The notes: generated from the sequence alone by a model not told the origin. 64,000 bases of DNA from Rhodococcus sp. (in: high G+C Gram-positive bacteria) (GCF_023264675.1 NZ_JAHFVG010000002.1:1-64000), one strand, 5' to 3'. Positions 26,654-34,888 are shown, counted from the first letter of the stretch. Translations and numbers: made by a program.

Positions 26654-26984
26654 CGAGATTCGGCTGATTGTGCAGGCGAACCGCGAACTACATCAAATAA
26701 TGTGCCATTGAACAATGGTGATGTCAATGTTGGGCCTTGCTCACGCAGAAGTAGGTCTTCGTACGCCCTCCGCGGTGAATTTCCTTAGGACCCGCAAATC
26801 TCGGCCTCGGATCGGCCATGCCTTATAGGTGAGTTCGACCCCGGCAGATGGTCGCGTGACCGGTTGTCGGTCGCTCGCAGCGGCAGCGGCAACGGCAATC
26901 GGCGCATAGATCGAAAACGCGAGTGGTAGCCATTGGTAGTCGGGCATTCAACTCGAAGTACCGTGCGCTCGTCGGGCTGAAATG
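26654..26984. other. 331-bp intergenic region between the monooxygenase operon and a tetR
   Basis: Holds the GCCATT-GAAC-AATGGT dyad near 26704. A minus-strand frame of 68 codons (26741-26947) is present but has no ribosome site or recognisable family and was not called. Nothing else was recognised. Confidence 0.6.
26704..26719. promoter_or_regulatory. Dyad GCCATT-GAAC-AATGGT
   Basis: Near-perfect inverted repeat 51 bp before the monooxygenase start; it contains CCATTG-AA-CAATGG. Same half-sites and spacing as the dyad at 11939-11954. Probably the operator for the TetR encoded at the end of this operon. Confidence 0.5.
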
Positions 26985-27590
26985 TCAGTTTCCGTAGCTG
27001 ACCAGCTCGTTGATCAGATCGAACAGGTGGTCGACGGTGACGCTGGGATCGACAATGCGCCTGACAGCGATGCCGAAGCACACATCCAGAATCAGTTCGG
27101 CGATCCGACGTGCAGGCATGACCGCCATGTGTTGGGGGAGTACCTGATCGACCATGTTGGCGATGTTGTCGACGGCGGTACGGCTGCGGCCCGCTTCGGT
27201 TGAGACCGTATTGGGACTGTCGCGGTGGGCTAGCGCAAACTCCAACTCCAGCCGCGGCCACCCGGACTGCAGAACATCCTCCGCCCAGGCCATGACGAGC
27301 CGGACTCTCGTGGTGTTCGAGTCTGCGTTCTCCAGGATCGAGCCAAGCGCTGCATTCGCCTCGTTTTGAAGGTCGCCCAACACTTCCAGGGTCAGATCGG
27401 CCTTGCTTCCGAAGTTGGAGTACAGCGCTCCGGTGGTGAATCCGCCGGCGTGCGCGGCAATCGCAGCCACTGATGCCGCGGCATACCCCCGCTCCAGCAG
27501 GACCTCTCGGCCGCTCTGCTTCAGCAGCCGCCGCGTCTCGGCTTGTGCGATCACACGAGTATTCGATGCCACGGACATCAATCTACCCAT
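26985..27590 (-). CDS. TetR family regulator
   Basis: About 201 residues from the ATG at 27590 (AAGGG six nt upstream). HTH: AETRRLLKQSGREVLLERGYAAASVAAIAAHAGGFTTGALYSNFGSKADLTLEV. Divergent from an SDR/acyl-CoA ligase pair, with a long nested inverted repeat (27617-27653) in between. Likely repressor of that pair and of itself. Confidence 0.86.
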   Translation of the reverse strand: MGRLMSVASNTRVIAQAETRRLLKQSGREVLLERGYAAASVAAIAAHAGGFTTGALYSNFGSKADLTLEVLGDLQNEANAALGSILENADSNTTRVRLVMAWAEDVLQSGWPRLELEFALAHRDSPNTVSTEAGRSRTAVDNIANMVDQVLPQHMAVMPARRIAELILDVCFGIAVRRIVDPSVTVDHLFDLINELVSYGN

Positions 27591-27616
27591 TGCCATCCCT
27601 TGCCTATGCCCAGAAG

Positions 27617-27653
27617 CAGATAGTACGGTTATTTGGAATAACAACACTATCTG
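27617..27653. promoter_or_regulatory. Nested 37-bp inverted-repeat operator
   Basis: Outer arms CAGATAGT / ACTATCTG and inner arms GTTATT / AATAAC, symmetrical about one centre, with a 3-nt non-pairing step on each side. It fills the gap between divergent tetR and SDR genes and ends 4-13 bp before the SDR start. Two stacked dyads suggest binding of two TetR dimers. Confidence 0.6.
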
Positions 27654-27665
27654 AGGATGGTTCGA

Positions 27666-28616
27666 ATGACGAGCGAAGAATCTCTGGCATCGCGTGCATT
27701 GTTGAGTGCGCTGGGGCCACCGATGGAGCGGGATGATTCGCGGCTGGCCCGATCGGTATCGGGAAAGATCGTGTTGATCACCGGAGCGTCGTATGGTCAG
27801 GGTGAGGCGACGGCCAAGTTGCTCGCCGGTTCAGGAGCGACGGTGGTTCTTGCGGCTCGCTCCGAAGAACGTCTGGCTGAGGTGGCCTCCGAGATCGTCA
27901 CGGCCGGCGGACTTGCCCACGCCTATCAGGTCGATCTAGGCGACATGTGCGCGGTGGACAGCTTCTCCGAACGCGTGCTGGCCGATCATGGTCGCGTTGA
28001 TGTCCTCGTACACAACGCCGGAAAATCCCTGCGCCGCACTGTGTATCGAAGCGCAGCGCGGCGTTCCGACATGGATGCGATGGTCGGAGTCAATTTTCTG
28101 GGGCCGATGCGTCTTACCTTGGCCCTGCTGCCGTCGATGAAAGCCAATGGTGGGGCCCATATCGTCAACATCGCAACAGCCGGGTTGTGGATGGCCTCGG
28201 CAGCTCCGCGGTGGAGCTTCTATCTTTCGACCAAAACGGGTTTCGACACCTGGCTCAGATCTGTCGCGCTCGAGGTCGGAGCGGACGGTATCGATGTGAC
28301 GAGTATCTACGCCGGTCATATCAAGAGCAGGATGGTCGCGACCGAATGGGTGGCCCGCTCGCCAGGACACACTCCTGCCCAGGCTGCGCGCGTCATCGGC
28401 TACGCACTTACACATCGCCCTCGCACACTGGCACCGCGCGGTATGCGGCTCATGAGATTACTGAGCGTGGCGTTCGAGGCCCCCTTGGGCAAGACCATGG
28501 CGTTTCTGGATCAGCGTGGTTCCGAAACGCCTGCTTCGGAAGCCGCGTATCTGCGTGCCGTCGCCAAGGAACACGAGGCGTCGCCGCAGCTCACCGTAAC
28601 GTCGGATCACCGGTGA
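27666..28616 (+). CDS. Short-chain dehydrogenase/reductase
   Basis: 316 residues from ATG 27666, chosen because GAGG is nine nt upstream; ATG 27657 directly abuts that GAGG. SDR motifs: TGASYGQG (variant of TGxxxGxG), HNAG, then NIATAGLWM and FYLSTKTGF (Tyr-x3-Lys). The C-terminal extension resembles SDRs associated with lipid metabolism. The stop overlaps the start of the acyl-CoA ligase gene (GTGA). Confidence 0.86.
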   Translation: MTSEESLASRALLSALGPPMERDDSRLARSVSGKIVLITGASYGQGEATAKLLAGSGATVVLAARSEERLAEVASEIVTAGGLAHAYQVDLGDMCAVDSFSERVLADHGRVDVLVHNAGKSLRRTVYRSAARRSDMDAMVGVNFLGPMRLTLALLPSMKANGGAHIVNIATAGLWMASAAPRWSFYLSTKTGFDTWLRSVALEVGADGIDVTSIYAGHIKSRMVATEWVARSPGHTPAQAARVIGYALTHRPRTLAPRGMRLMRLLSVAFEAPLGKTMAFLDQRGSETPASEAAYLRAVAKEHEASPQLTVTSDHR

Positions 28617-30310
28617 CGGCGCGGCAGTCAGCGCGCTCCGTTGCCCGGCAGGAATGGCAACGAGCGGCGGTCGCCGTCGCGAAATCGGGCATGTTGTCCC
28701 CGGTGTCACCCTCGGCGGCCGCGCATATCGTGCGGGGAGTGTGGAGGCACGGTGCGTCGGTGGCGACACTGTTCGCCATTGCCGCGGCCCGCTTTCCCGA
28801 CCGGGCGGCAATCATCGACGACGATGGTCCGATCTGCTATGCCGAGCTCTACCGCCAGAGCATCGCACTCGCTCACAACCTCGGTACGGGCACGGACGGG
28901 CATCCGAACTCTGTTGCTGTGCTCTGCCGAAACCACCGTGGGTTCGTCCTCGGTGTCGCGGCTGCCGGGCAAACCGGCGCCGAAATCATCTCGATCAACA
29001 CGGAGCTGCCCGACGCCCAGCTAGCCGCTGTACTCGATCGACACGCACCCGATGTTCTCTTGTACGACGACGAGTACACCGACGCGGTGAGGTCGAGTGG
29101 ATTCGCAGGCCACGCCATCTGCGTCGACTCATCCGACGCGCACGATGGTCGTTCGCTCGGCTCGACGATCGCTTCGGCTGCGACGACGAACCCTCGCAGA
29201 GTGTGGAAGACCGGAAAGTTCACTTTGCTCACCTCGGGCACCACTGGACTCGCGAAGGGTGTTCCGCGCTCGATCAAACCCTGGGGCATTGCACAATTGG
29301 CGGCTACGGGATGTGCTCGGATCGGAATGCGTAGCAACGATGTAGTCCTGGTGTGTCCACCGTTTTTTCATGGGTTCGGCATCGCCGCTCTACTCGGCGG
29401 TGTAACTGCCGGAGCTACCGTTGTCTGCCACCGACGGTTCGATCCTGCAGTCGTCGCGGAGGATCTGGTGCGCCACCGAGTCACAGTCCTCTACGCGGTT
29501 CCCGCCATGGTGCAACGATTGCTGGGTATCTCGGCTGCGCGCGGAGGGTCATCGACGCACTCGCTACGGATCGCCGTCACCGGTGCTGCTCCGATCACCG
29601 GCACGACGGTCAGACGCTTCCACGATGCGTTCGGACCGATACTCGTCAACGGGTACGGCTCGACCGAGGCAGGGGTGGTGTCCCTGGCGACTGTCTCTGA
29701 CCTCGTCGACGCTCCCTCCACCGTGGGAACTGCAGCGCTCGGAGTCTCGATTCGTATCACCGCCGACGACGGCGCATCCCTACCTGTCGGGCAGACGGGC
29801 AGAATACTCGTGCGCGGTCCGCTCGAATACCGTGGCTACACGCCGGACGAGAATTCCTTGACAGCAGCAAAATTGGTAGTCGACCGGCATGTCGATACCG
29901 GCGACATCGGTCATCTGGACGACGCCGGTCGGCTGTTTCTGGCAGGACGTTCCGACGACATGATCGTCTCCGGCGGTGAGAATGTCTTCCCTGGTGAAGT
30001 GGAAGAGGTTGTGGCCTCCCATCCGGCGGTTACGGATGTTGTCGTCCTCGGCGTCGCCGACGATGAGTTCGGGCAAGTCCTTCAGGCTTTCGTGGTCTTG
30101 ACCACCGATGTCGAGCTCGATGCTGATGATCTCAAAGCCCATGTCCGGCAGCGCCTCGAACGCTACAAAGTGCCGAAACGCTTCATTGTCATCGACCAGA
30201 TACCGCGAAACGCGAGTGGCAAAGTTTTGCGGCGCAACCTCGATGATGCCGCCGACACACGTCAACGGCTTTCAGGTCGTGGCGATCGACGATCAACAGT
30301 TGGTGAATAA
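28613..30310 (+). CDS. Acyl-CoA synthetase / AMP-dependent ligase (FadD-like)
   Basis: 565 residues from GTG 28613, overlapping the SDR stop. Adenylate-forming motifs: P-loop LLTSGTTGLAKGVP, NGYGSTEAG (A5), DTGDIGHLDDAGRLFLAGRSDDMI (A7/A8), GGENVFPGEVEEVV, and the catalytic C-terminal Lys in NASGKVLRR. Activates a carboxylic acid to its CoA thioester. Together with the SDR it looks like a short fatty or cyclic acid degradation unit under the divergent TetR. Confidence 0.88.
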   Translation: MTARQSARSVARQEWQRAAVAVAKSGMLSPVSPSAAAHIVRGVWRHGASVATLFAIAAARFPDRAAIIDDDGPICYAELYRQSIALAHNLGTGTDGHPNSVAVLCRNHRGFVLGVAAAGQTGAEIISINTELPDAQLAAVLDRHAPDVLLYDDEYTDAVRSSGFAGHAICVDSSDAHDGRSLGSTIASAATTNPRRVWKTGKFTLLTSGTTGLAKGVPRSIKPWGIAQLAATGCARIGMRSNDVVLVCPPFFHGFGIAALLGGVTAGATVVCHRRFDPAVVAEDLVRHRVTVLYAVPAMVQRLLGISAARGGSSTHSLRIAVTGAAPITGTTVRRFHDAFGPILVNGYGSTEAGVVSLATVSDLVDAPSTVGTAALGVSIRITADDGASLPVGQTGRILVRGPLEYRGYTPDENSLTAAKLVVDRHVDTGDIGHLDDAGRLFLAGRSDDMIVSGGENVFPGEVEEVVASHPAVTDVVVLGVADDEFGQVLQAFVVLTTDVELDADDLKAHVRQRLERYKVPKRFIVIDQIPRNASGKVLRRNLDDAADTRQRLSGRGDRRSTVGE

Positions 30311-30360
30311 TACAGCCAATTCGAATTGCACGGCAATTCATAACAGCTATCCGCGGGCCA

Positions 30361-30424
30361 GCAAACGCACGTGCTTTTGTGGGATAGCCAGGTTCGGGCT
30401 GTGTTCGTTCGCAAACGCACGTGC
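30361..30424. repeat. Direct repeat GCAAACGCACGTGC x2
   Basis: The 14-mer occurs at 30361-30374 and 30411-30424, exactly 50 bp apart. Each copy contains the palindrome GCACGTGC. They lie in the 200-bp gap after the ligase gene, outside any gene. Could be a tandem protein-binding site or a genome-wide intergenic repeat. Confidence 0.5.
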
Positions 30425-30510
30425 GTTATGGCGGTTGTGATCCGACCTGGGCGGCAGTCGCCTCCGTGGTCGGAGCTCGAGTCACTCCCATTGTGGGGCA
30501 ACCTCATTGG

Positions 30511-31260
30511 TCACGCCTGTGACTCGCCGCCGTCGACGAACAGTTCGGTGCCCGTGATGAAGCTTGCCTGAGGTGTGGAGAGAAAGAGGACGGCGTCAGC
30601 GATCTCCGATGGCTGACCGAGACGGCCGAGCGGTACCCGGCGAGCCTCGCTTTCGAGGAGGGCGCGGGCTTCGGCCGGATCGGAGGCCAGTCCGGCGAGC
30701 CCGGGAGTGTCCGTCGGGCCCGGCGTCACAGTGTTCACCCGGATGCCTTGACCCGCCAACTCGACTGCCCACACTCGACCGAACTGTCGGATCGCGGCTT
30801 TACTGGCCGAGTACACCCCGAACGATGCGGTCGCGCGTGCCGCCGACGTGGAGCCCGTGATCACGATCGAAGCATCGGCGTTCAAGAGCGGCAGCGCTTT
30901 TCGCACAGTGAATACTGTGCCCCTGACGTTGATTCCGAAGGTCTGATCGAAGTCTTCGGGTTGGAGGTCGGCCAGTGTGGAGAAGGTGCCGCCGCCTGCA
31001 TTGGCGACCACGATATCGAGCCCTGCGCCATGGTCGGCGATCGTTGCGTACGTCCGATCGAGATCATCGAGAACGGATACGTCTCCGCGGATGCCGGTGA
31101 CGCTTGATCCGAGTTCGTCGACGAGTACATCGATTTCGGTCTGTCGGCGGCCGGTGACGAAGACGTGTGCGCCCTCGCCGGCAAGTCGCGTGACGATGGC
31201 CCGCCCGATTCCGCTCGTTCCTCCGGTCACCAGTGCGGTGCGCGAATCCAGCTGTCCCAT
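30511..31260 (-). CDS. SDR family oxidoreductase
   Basis: 249 residues from ATG 31260, with AGGAG six nt upstream. Classical SDR: TGGTSGIG, ANAGG, ITGSTSAA (Ser), YSASK (Tyr/Lys), and C-terminal TGTELFVDGG. The gene is downstream of, and parallel to, a tetR gene, with a 50-bp double dyad in its promoter. Likely an inducible quinone or aldehyde reductase. Confidence 0.9.
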   Translation of the reverse strand: MGQLDSRTALVTGGTSGIGRAIVTRLAGEGAHVFVTGRRQTEIDVLVDELGSSVTGIRGDVSVLDDLDRTYATIADHGAGLDIVVANAGGGTFSTLADLQPEDFDQTFGINVRGTVFTVRKALPLLNADASIVITGSTSAARATASFGVYSASKAAIRQFGRVWAVELAGQGIRVNTVTPGPTDTPGLAGLASDPAEARALLESEARRVPLGRLGQPSEIADAVLFLSTPQASFITGTELFVDGGESQA

Positions 31261-31276
31261 GATTGCTCCTCTTCGA

Positions 31277-31326
31277 TTATTGACGTTCTGGACCAAAATA
31301 ACAGTTATGGTCCATATGGTCAATAA
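31277..31326. promoter_or_regulatory. 50-bp double-dyad operator in front of SDR
   Basis: Outer arms TTATTGAC / GTCAATAA and inner arms TGGACC / GGTCCA, all perfect and concentric. It begins 17 bp from the SDR start. A single left half, TTATTGAC-TTTT-TGGAC, recurs at 31962-31979 in front of the tetR gene, indicating that the TetR binds both. Confidence 0.65.
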
Positions 31327-31348
31327 CGAGGCACGCGCAGGTCGGGGA

Positions 31349-31945
31349 CTAGCCCTTCTCGGTTGTGGGTAGGGCGCGTAGAGACGTCAAGGCGATGCTC
31401 GTGAGCTCGGCCCTTCCGACGCCAGCGCGTCCCAGGACTTCCATGCCGCGCGTCACCGCGACGAAGAAGGCGGCCAGCGCTCCGGCATCGGCGTCGGACT
31501 CGACCTCTCCCGAGTTCTGCGCATCGATCAGGCAGCGACGATACGTCTCTTGCAATGCTTCGTATGCGGCATGAGCAGTATCGGCAACACCCGAATCGCG
31601 TTGCACCATCTCCATGCTGGCAGTGATGAAGAGTGAGCCCGCCACTTCTCCGCTGCTCAACGCGATTGCGAGTTTCAACATCTGCGCGCGGATCCGCTCG
31701 ATGGGGGTCGACTCGGCGTTGGCCAGTGCTTCGTCGACCGCTGCGACGGCATCGGCGGACTCGGCGGTGAGTGCTCTCAGGAACAGGTCTCGTTTACCTC
31801 CGAACGCGTTGTACAGGCTTTGTTTGCCCAAGCCGGTCGCCTTGACGAGGTCGTCGAGAGTGGTGCCGCCGTAACCGGTGGCCATGAACTGAGATCCTGC
31901 GGACGCGATGACATCCGCTTCGACGAACTTTCGTGGGCGTGCCAT
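31349..31945 (-). CDS. TetR family regulator
   Basis: 198 residues. HTH region ARPRKFVEADVIASAGSQFMATGYGGTTLDDLVKATGLGKQSLYNAFGGKRDLFLRAL. The C-terminal domain matches TetR_C of AcrR-like quinone or electrophile sensors by pattern. Lies upstream of the SDR on the same strand; related operator halves precede both genes, consistent with autoregulation. Confidence 0.88.
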   Translation of the reverse strand: MARPRKFVEADVIASAGSQFMATGYGGTTLDDLVKATGLGKQSLYNAFGGKRDLFLRALTAESADAVAAVDEALANAESTPIERIRAQMLKLAIALSSGEVAGSLFITASMEMVQRDSGVADTAHAAYEALQETYRRCLIDAQNSGEVESDADAGALAAFFVAVTRGMEVLGRAGVGRAELTSIALTSLRALPTTEKG

Positions 31946-31961
31946 AGCGGTAACCTACCAG

Positions 31962-31979
31962 TTATTGACTTTTTGGACT
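31962..31979. promoter_or_regulatory. Operator half-site before tetR
   Basis: TTATTGAC followed by TTTTTGGACT, matching the left half of the 31277-31326 operator (TTATTGAC-GTTC-TGGACC), 17 bp before the tetR start. Likely autoregulatory. Confidence 0.5.
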
Positions 31980-32168
31980 ATAAGGTCGAGTTCTTGTCAT
32001 CGCGGCCTCGGTCCGTGACACGCCATCGTGTGGCATCACGAGTCGTCGCTCGCCATGGCCATATCGGCGGCGCACGATACGAAACATGTGCTGCATAATC
32101 TCGGCACCGATCGCTGTCCCGCCCTCGGTGGCTCGGGAGGAGGTCCCCACGCATTGAGTTGTGCTTAG

Positions 32169-32667
32169 TTGCTGTACGGCACTGTATACGCTGCAGCAGT
32201 ATTGGCCAGCCCGGCGCCGTTTACCGACACCCCGCAATGGTGGCGAGGAATGGCCGACTGCAGCGGGCTACTCACAGCTCGACGAAGCCGGGCACACCGA
32301 CGCGCTCACGCCGATACCGCGTCGTTCGACTCCGACAATTCATCCAGGCGGATTATGCTGCACTGCAAACGGACTGGATCGGTTTGGCTCAGGATGTCGC
32401 GCGTTCCGAACACTGGGGAGCCGACGGACTGATCGACGACGACGTAGCGCTCGTCAACGACTGGGGAGTAGGTCTTGAGTCAGTTGACGTCCCGTGCTCG
32501 TCGTGCGACGCGGGCGCGACCGAAAGGTCCCCGCGGCTCACGGGCGGATCATTGCCTGCGTAATTGCCGGTGCGATGTTGTGGGAACTGTTCGACGACGG
32601 GCACATCTCGATTCCTGCCCAGGTTCCGGGGGCGATGGACTGGTTGCTAGCGGTCGGTCAACGCTGA
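32169..32667 (+). pseudogene. Decayed alpha/beta hydrolase (C-terminal part, two frameshifts)
   Basis: Three consecutive frames join into the C-terminal part of an alpha/beta hydrolase. Frame 3 gives ASPAPFTDTPQWWRGMAD then FDSDN. Frame 2 continues with ADYAALQTDWIGLA, GADGLIDDDVALVNDWGV and ESVDVP. Frame 1 continues with VLVVRRGRDRKVPAAHG and ELFDDGHISIPAQVPGAMDW to a stop at 32665. Each switch fits loss of a single base, near 32337 and 32493. The N-terminal half with the nucleophile is missing, and an in-frame TAG lies just upstream. It is a relic; the surrounding 31980-32168 and 32668-32868 hold nothing recognisable. Confidence 0.75.
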
Positions 32668-32868
32668 TCCAGGCTCGGGAGGTCAGGCTGAGCCCAGTCC
32701 CCTGAGTCCCGTGGACCGAACCTATCCCCCGAGGGATTCCCTCCCGATACACCTCACGACAGGGGCTCCCTCGCCTCTGACAGGCGGTGTTGACTCTACT
32801 GAGACACAGAGCAGGACCAGCGCCCTCGACGCGCCGGTCCACCGCCGACAGTAGAGAACGGAACGGCC

Positions 32869-34149
32869 TTGAACTCGAAATCCGCACCGAACGGTATCGG
32901 TGGCGTGTGCACCGAGCCTGCTACCGCTGAGATCGAACGCCCCGGTGAGGCGACGCAGCCGGCACCGCCGGTTGAATCGTCGAAGCCCGAAGGCGCCCTC
33001 CCGGTGCCGGCTCTGCTGGTCATGGCGTTGCTGGGATTTCTCTTGATCGCCACTGAAACGATGCCCTCGGGGCTGCTGCCGCAGATTGCAGCGGGAATGG
33101 GAATCAGCGAAGGCGTTGCGGGACAGTTCGTCAGCGTTTACGCGCTGGGAACGGTTATCGCTGCGATCCCTGCGGTCGCCTTGACTCGGGGCATGCGCCG
33201 CAAGCCTGTCTTTCTCGTGGGTATCCTTGGATATCTGGCAGCGAACATCGTGACGGCGGTCTCTGCTGACATCGCGCTTTCACTCGCGGCGCGGTTTGTT
33301 GCCGGCGCATTCTCAGGCTTGCTCTGGGGGATGACTGCAGGCTATGCGCGTCGCATCTCCGCACCCGCACACACCGGTAAAGCACTGGCGATCGCCTCCC
33401 TCGGCCTGCCGGTGGGCTTGGCTGTCGGAACCCCCTTTGGATCCTGGCTCGGAACAACATTCGACTGGCGCTCGTCCTTCGGGACTTTGGCGGTTCTGAC
33501 GCTGGTGACGATTCTGCTCGCTGCGGCACTCGTGCCCGATGCACCAGGGCAAGCCGCGACCACCAAAACCCCGCTGATTCAGATTCTGCGTATTCCTGGA
33601 GTTGGCATCATCCTCACCGTCATCGTCGGGTGGATGCTCGCGCACAACGTCGTATACACCTACATATCCACCTACCTTGCCTCCGGCGGTCTGCCGATCT
33701 CGGTTGATGCCGCACTTGTCACGTTCGGCGTGGCGGCCTTGGTCGGGATCGGTATTACCGGCGTCGTCATCGACCGCACGTTGAGGCCATTGGTATTGGG
33801 AAGCATCACCTTGTTCGTTGCTGCCGGTGTGGTCTTCGTGGTCGGCCATGAGTCGGTCGTGGCGGTCATCGGTGCGCTTGTTCTGTGGGGCCTTGCGTTC
33901 GGTGGTGCAGCCGCACAATTGCAAACTGCAATCAGCATCGCCAGTGGCGACAACGCGGACGTCGCCAACTCCATGCTCGGCGTGGCATACAACCTCGCCA
34001 TCTTTGCCGCCGGCGTGCTCGGTGCCGTCATCATCAGCACTTTCGACGGCATCGTCCTTCCGATCGTCATGATCGGTCTGGCCCTGATAGCGCTGGCCGT
34101 CGCATTCATCGGTCGCCGCAACGCTTTTCCCATGAAGCCGTGCGATTGA
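32869..34149 (+). CDS. MFS transporter, DHA1-type efflux pump
   Basis: 426 residues. A hydrophilic N-terminal tail (1-45) is followed by 12 predicted membrane segments and the MFS motif A region LTRGMRRKPVFLVGILGYLAANIVTA. The ARFVAGAFSGLLWGMTAGYARR stretch matches drug-proton antiporters of the DHA1 group (AraJ/YdhP-like). It begins with a TTG and has no strong ribosome site; later starts before the first membrane helix are possible. It lies between two pseudogene fragments, with no obvious regulator of its own. Confidence 0.85.
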   Translation: MNSKSAPNGIGGVCTEPATAEIERPGEATQPAPPVESSKPEGALPVPALLVMALLGFLLIATETMPSGLLPQIAAGMGISEGVAGQFVSVYALGTVIAAIPAVALTRGMRRKPVFLVGILGYLAANIVTAVSADIALSLAARFVAGAFSGLLWGMTAGYARRISAPAHTGKALAIASLGLPVGLAVGTPFGSWLGTTFDWRSSFGTLAVLTLVTILLAAALVPDAPGQAATTKTPLIQILRIPGVGIILTVIVGWMLAHNVVYTYISTYLASGGLPISVDAALVTFGVAALVGIGITGVVIDRTLRPLVLGSITLFVAAGVVFVVGHESVVAVIGALVLWGLAFGGAAAQLQTAISIASGDNADVANSMLGVAYNLAIFAAGVLGAVIISTFDGIVLPIVMIGLALIALAVAFIGRRNAFPMKPCD

Positions 34150-34169
34150 TCAGAAGCCGCTGCCGCGAC

Positions 34170-34319
34170 TCGATGTGTTCCTTCGACGGTCCGAGAGCCG
34201 GCGCAGTGAGGTCGCCGCTCAGCGCAATCACATTGGTGCTTGTACCGTCAATTCCGGCAGAAGCCATCGGCTCAGCAAACCCGTTCCACCCGTGACGAAC
34301 TCGTCCACGGAAGTCATAT
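34170..34319 (-). pseudogene. N-terminal remnant of an extended SDR (NAD-dependent epimerase-like)
   Basis: On the minus strand from ATG 34319 the frame reads VDEFVTGGTGLLSRWLLPEL, the start of an extended SDR (TGGTGxxxR), then stops at 34228. A second frame continues with NVIALSGDLTAPALGPSKEH, the expected next segment of such proteins, and homology ends near 34170 beside the MFS gene. GAGGGGA before the ATG is a preserved ribosome site. So about 50 codons of a formerly larger gene survive, with one frameshift. Confidence 0.6.
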
Positions 34320-34427
34320 CGGCCCGTCCCCTCGATAGTTCGCCACGCACTGGACAGCGAAATGTGCGCGCCGTCGAAGCATTCGAACTGCAATTCTGTC
34401 GATTTGCTGCGTATCCGGGGGTCGGCT

Positions 34428-34838
34428 TCACTCGTCGATGAGACGCCCGAGGAGACGAAGAACCTCGGCACGCTGCGCTTCGCCGAGCGGCGCGAACAAG
34501 TCCTCCAATACCTCTCCGGCCACATCGTGCCCCGAGGTCAACGCGTCCCGCCCTGCATCGGTGAGGGCATGTTCCAGGCGTCGTCCGCGGCCGGCGGATC
34601 GCGATATCAAGCCGCGTTCGACGAGTCTGTTCGCGAGGGTGCCGAACGCCTGGTCGCTTTGGAACGTTGCGACGGCAAGCTCGTGCCCCGACGCGCGCGG
34701 CATGCGTTCGATAGCCCGAAGAGCATCCCACTGCACGAGTGTCACCCCGATCTCGCGCAACGCAGCGTCCATCGTGCGGTGGTTGCGGAACTGCGCGCGT
34801 TTGATTGCCAGTCCGAGCACTTCCAAGTCCGTTGTCAC
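34428..34838 (-). CDS. MarR family regulator
   Basis: 136 residues with the winged-helix pattern of MarR: VTLVQWDALRAIERMP, ELAVATFQSDQAFGTLANRLVERGLISR (recognition helix), RGRRLEHALTDAGRDAL (wing). GTG start at 34838. Divergent from an alpha/beta hydrolase gene, with a CATGT-N10-ACATG dyad between the two, probably their shared operator. Confidence 0.87.
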   Translation of the reverse strand: MTTDLEVLGLAIKRAQFRNHRTMDAALREIGVTLVQWDALRAIERMPRASGHELAVATFQSDQAFGTLANRLVERGLISRSAGRGRRLEHALTDAGRDALTSGHDVAGEVLEDLFAPLGEAQRAEVLRLLGRLIDE

Positions 34839-34852
34839 GCTGCTACTGTATC

Positions 34853-34872
34853 CATGTACTTATATAAACATG
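34853..34872. promoter_or_regulatory. MarR operator candidate CATGT-N10-ACATG
   Basis: Inverted repeat with an AT-rich 10-nt centre (ACTTATATAA) covering the 50-bp gap between divergent marR and hydrolase starts. The TATATAA core may also be a -10 box. Confidence 0.5.
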
Positions 34873-34888
34873 TTGATAAAGGAATGCG

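Noticed and set aside
26741-26947. 68-codon minus-strand frame before the tetR at 26985
   Set aside because: No ribosome site, no family match recognised, composition not clearly coding; recorded only as intergenic content.
12000-27660. KstR-type steroid operators (TNNAAC-N2-GTTNNA form) looked for in the mce and monooxygenase promoters
   Set aside because: No convincing match seen by eye, so a KstR-controlled steroid regulon is not claimed.
32475-32705. 76-codon plus-strand frame inside the hydrolase relic
   Set aside because: Its translation does not match hydrolase sequence; the homologous segments lie in the other frames.
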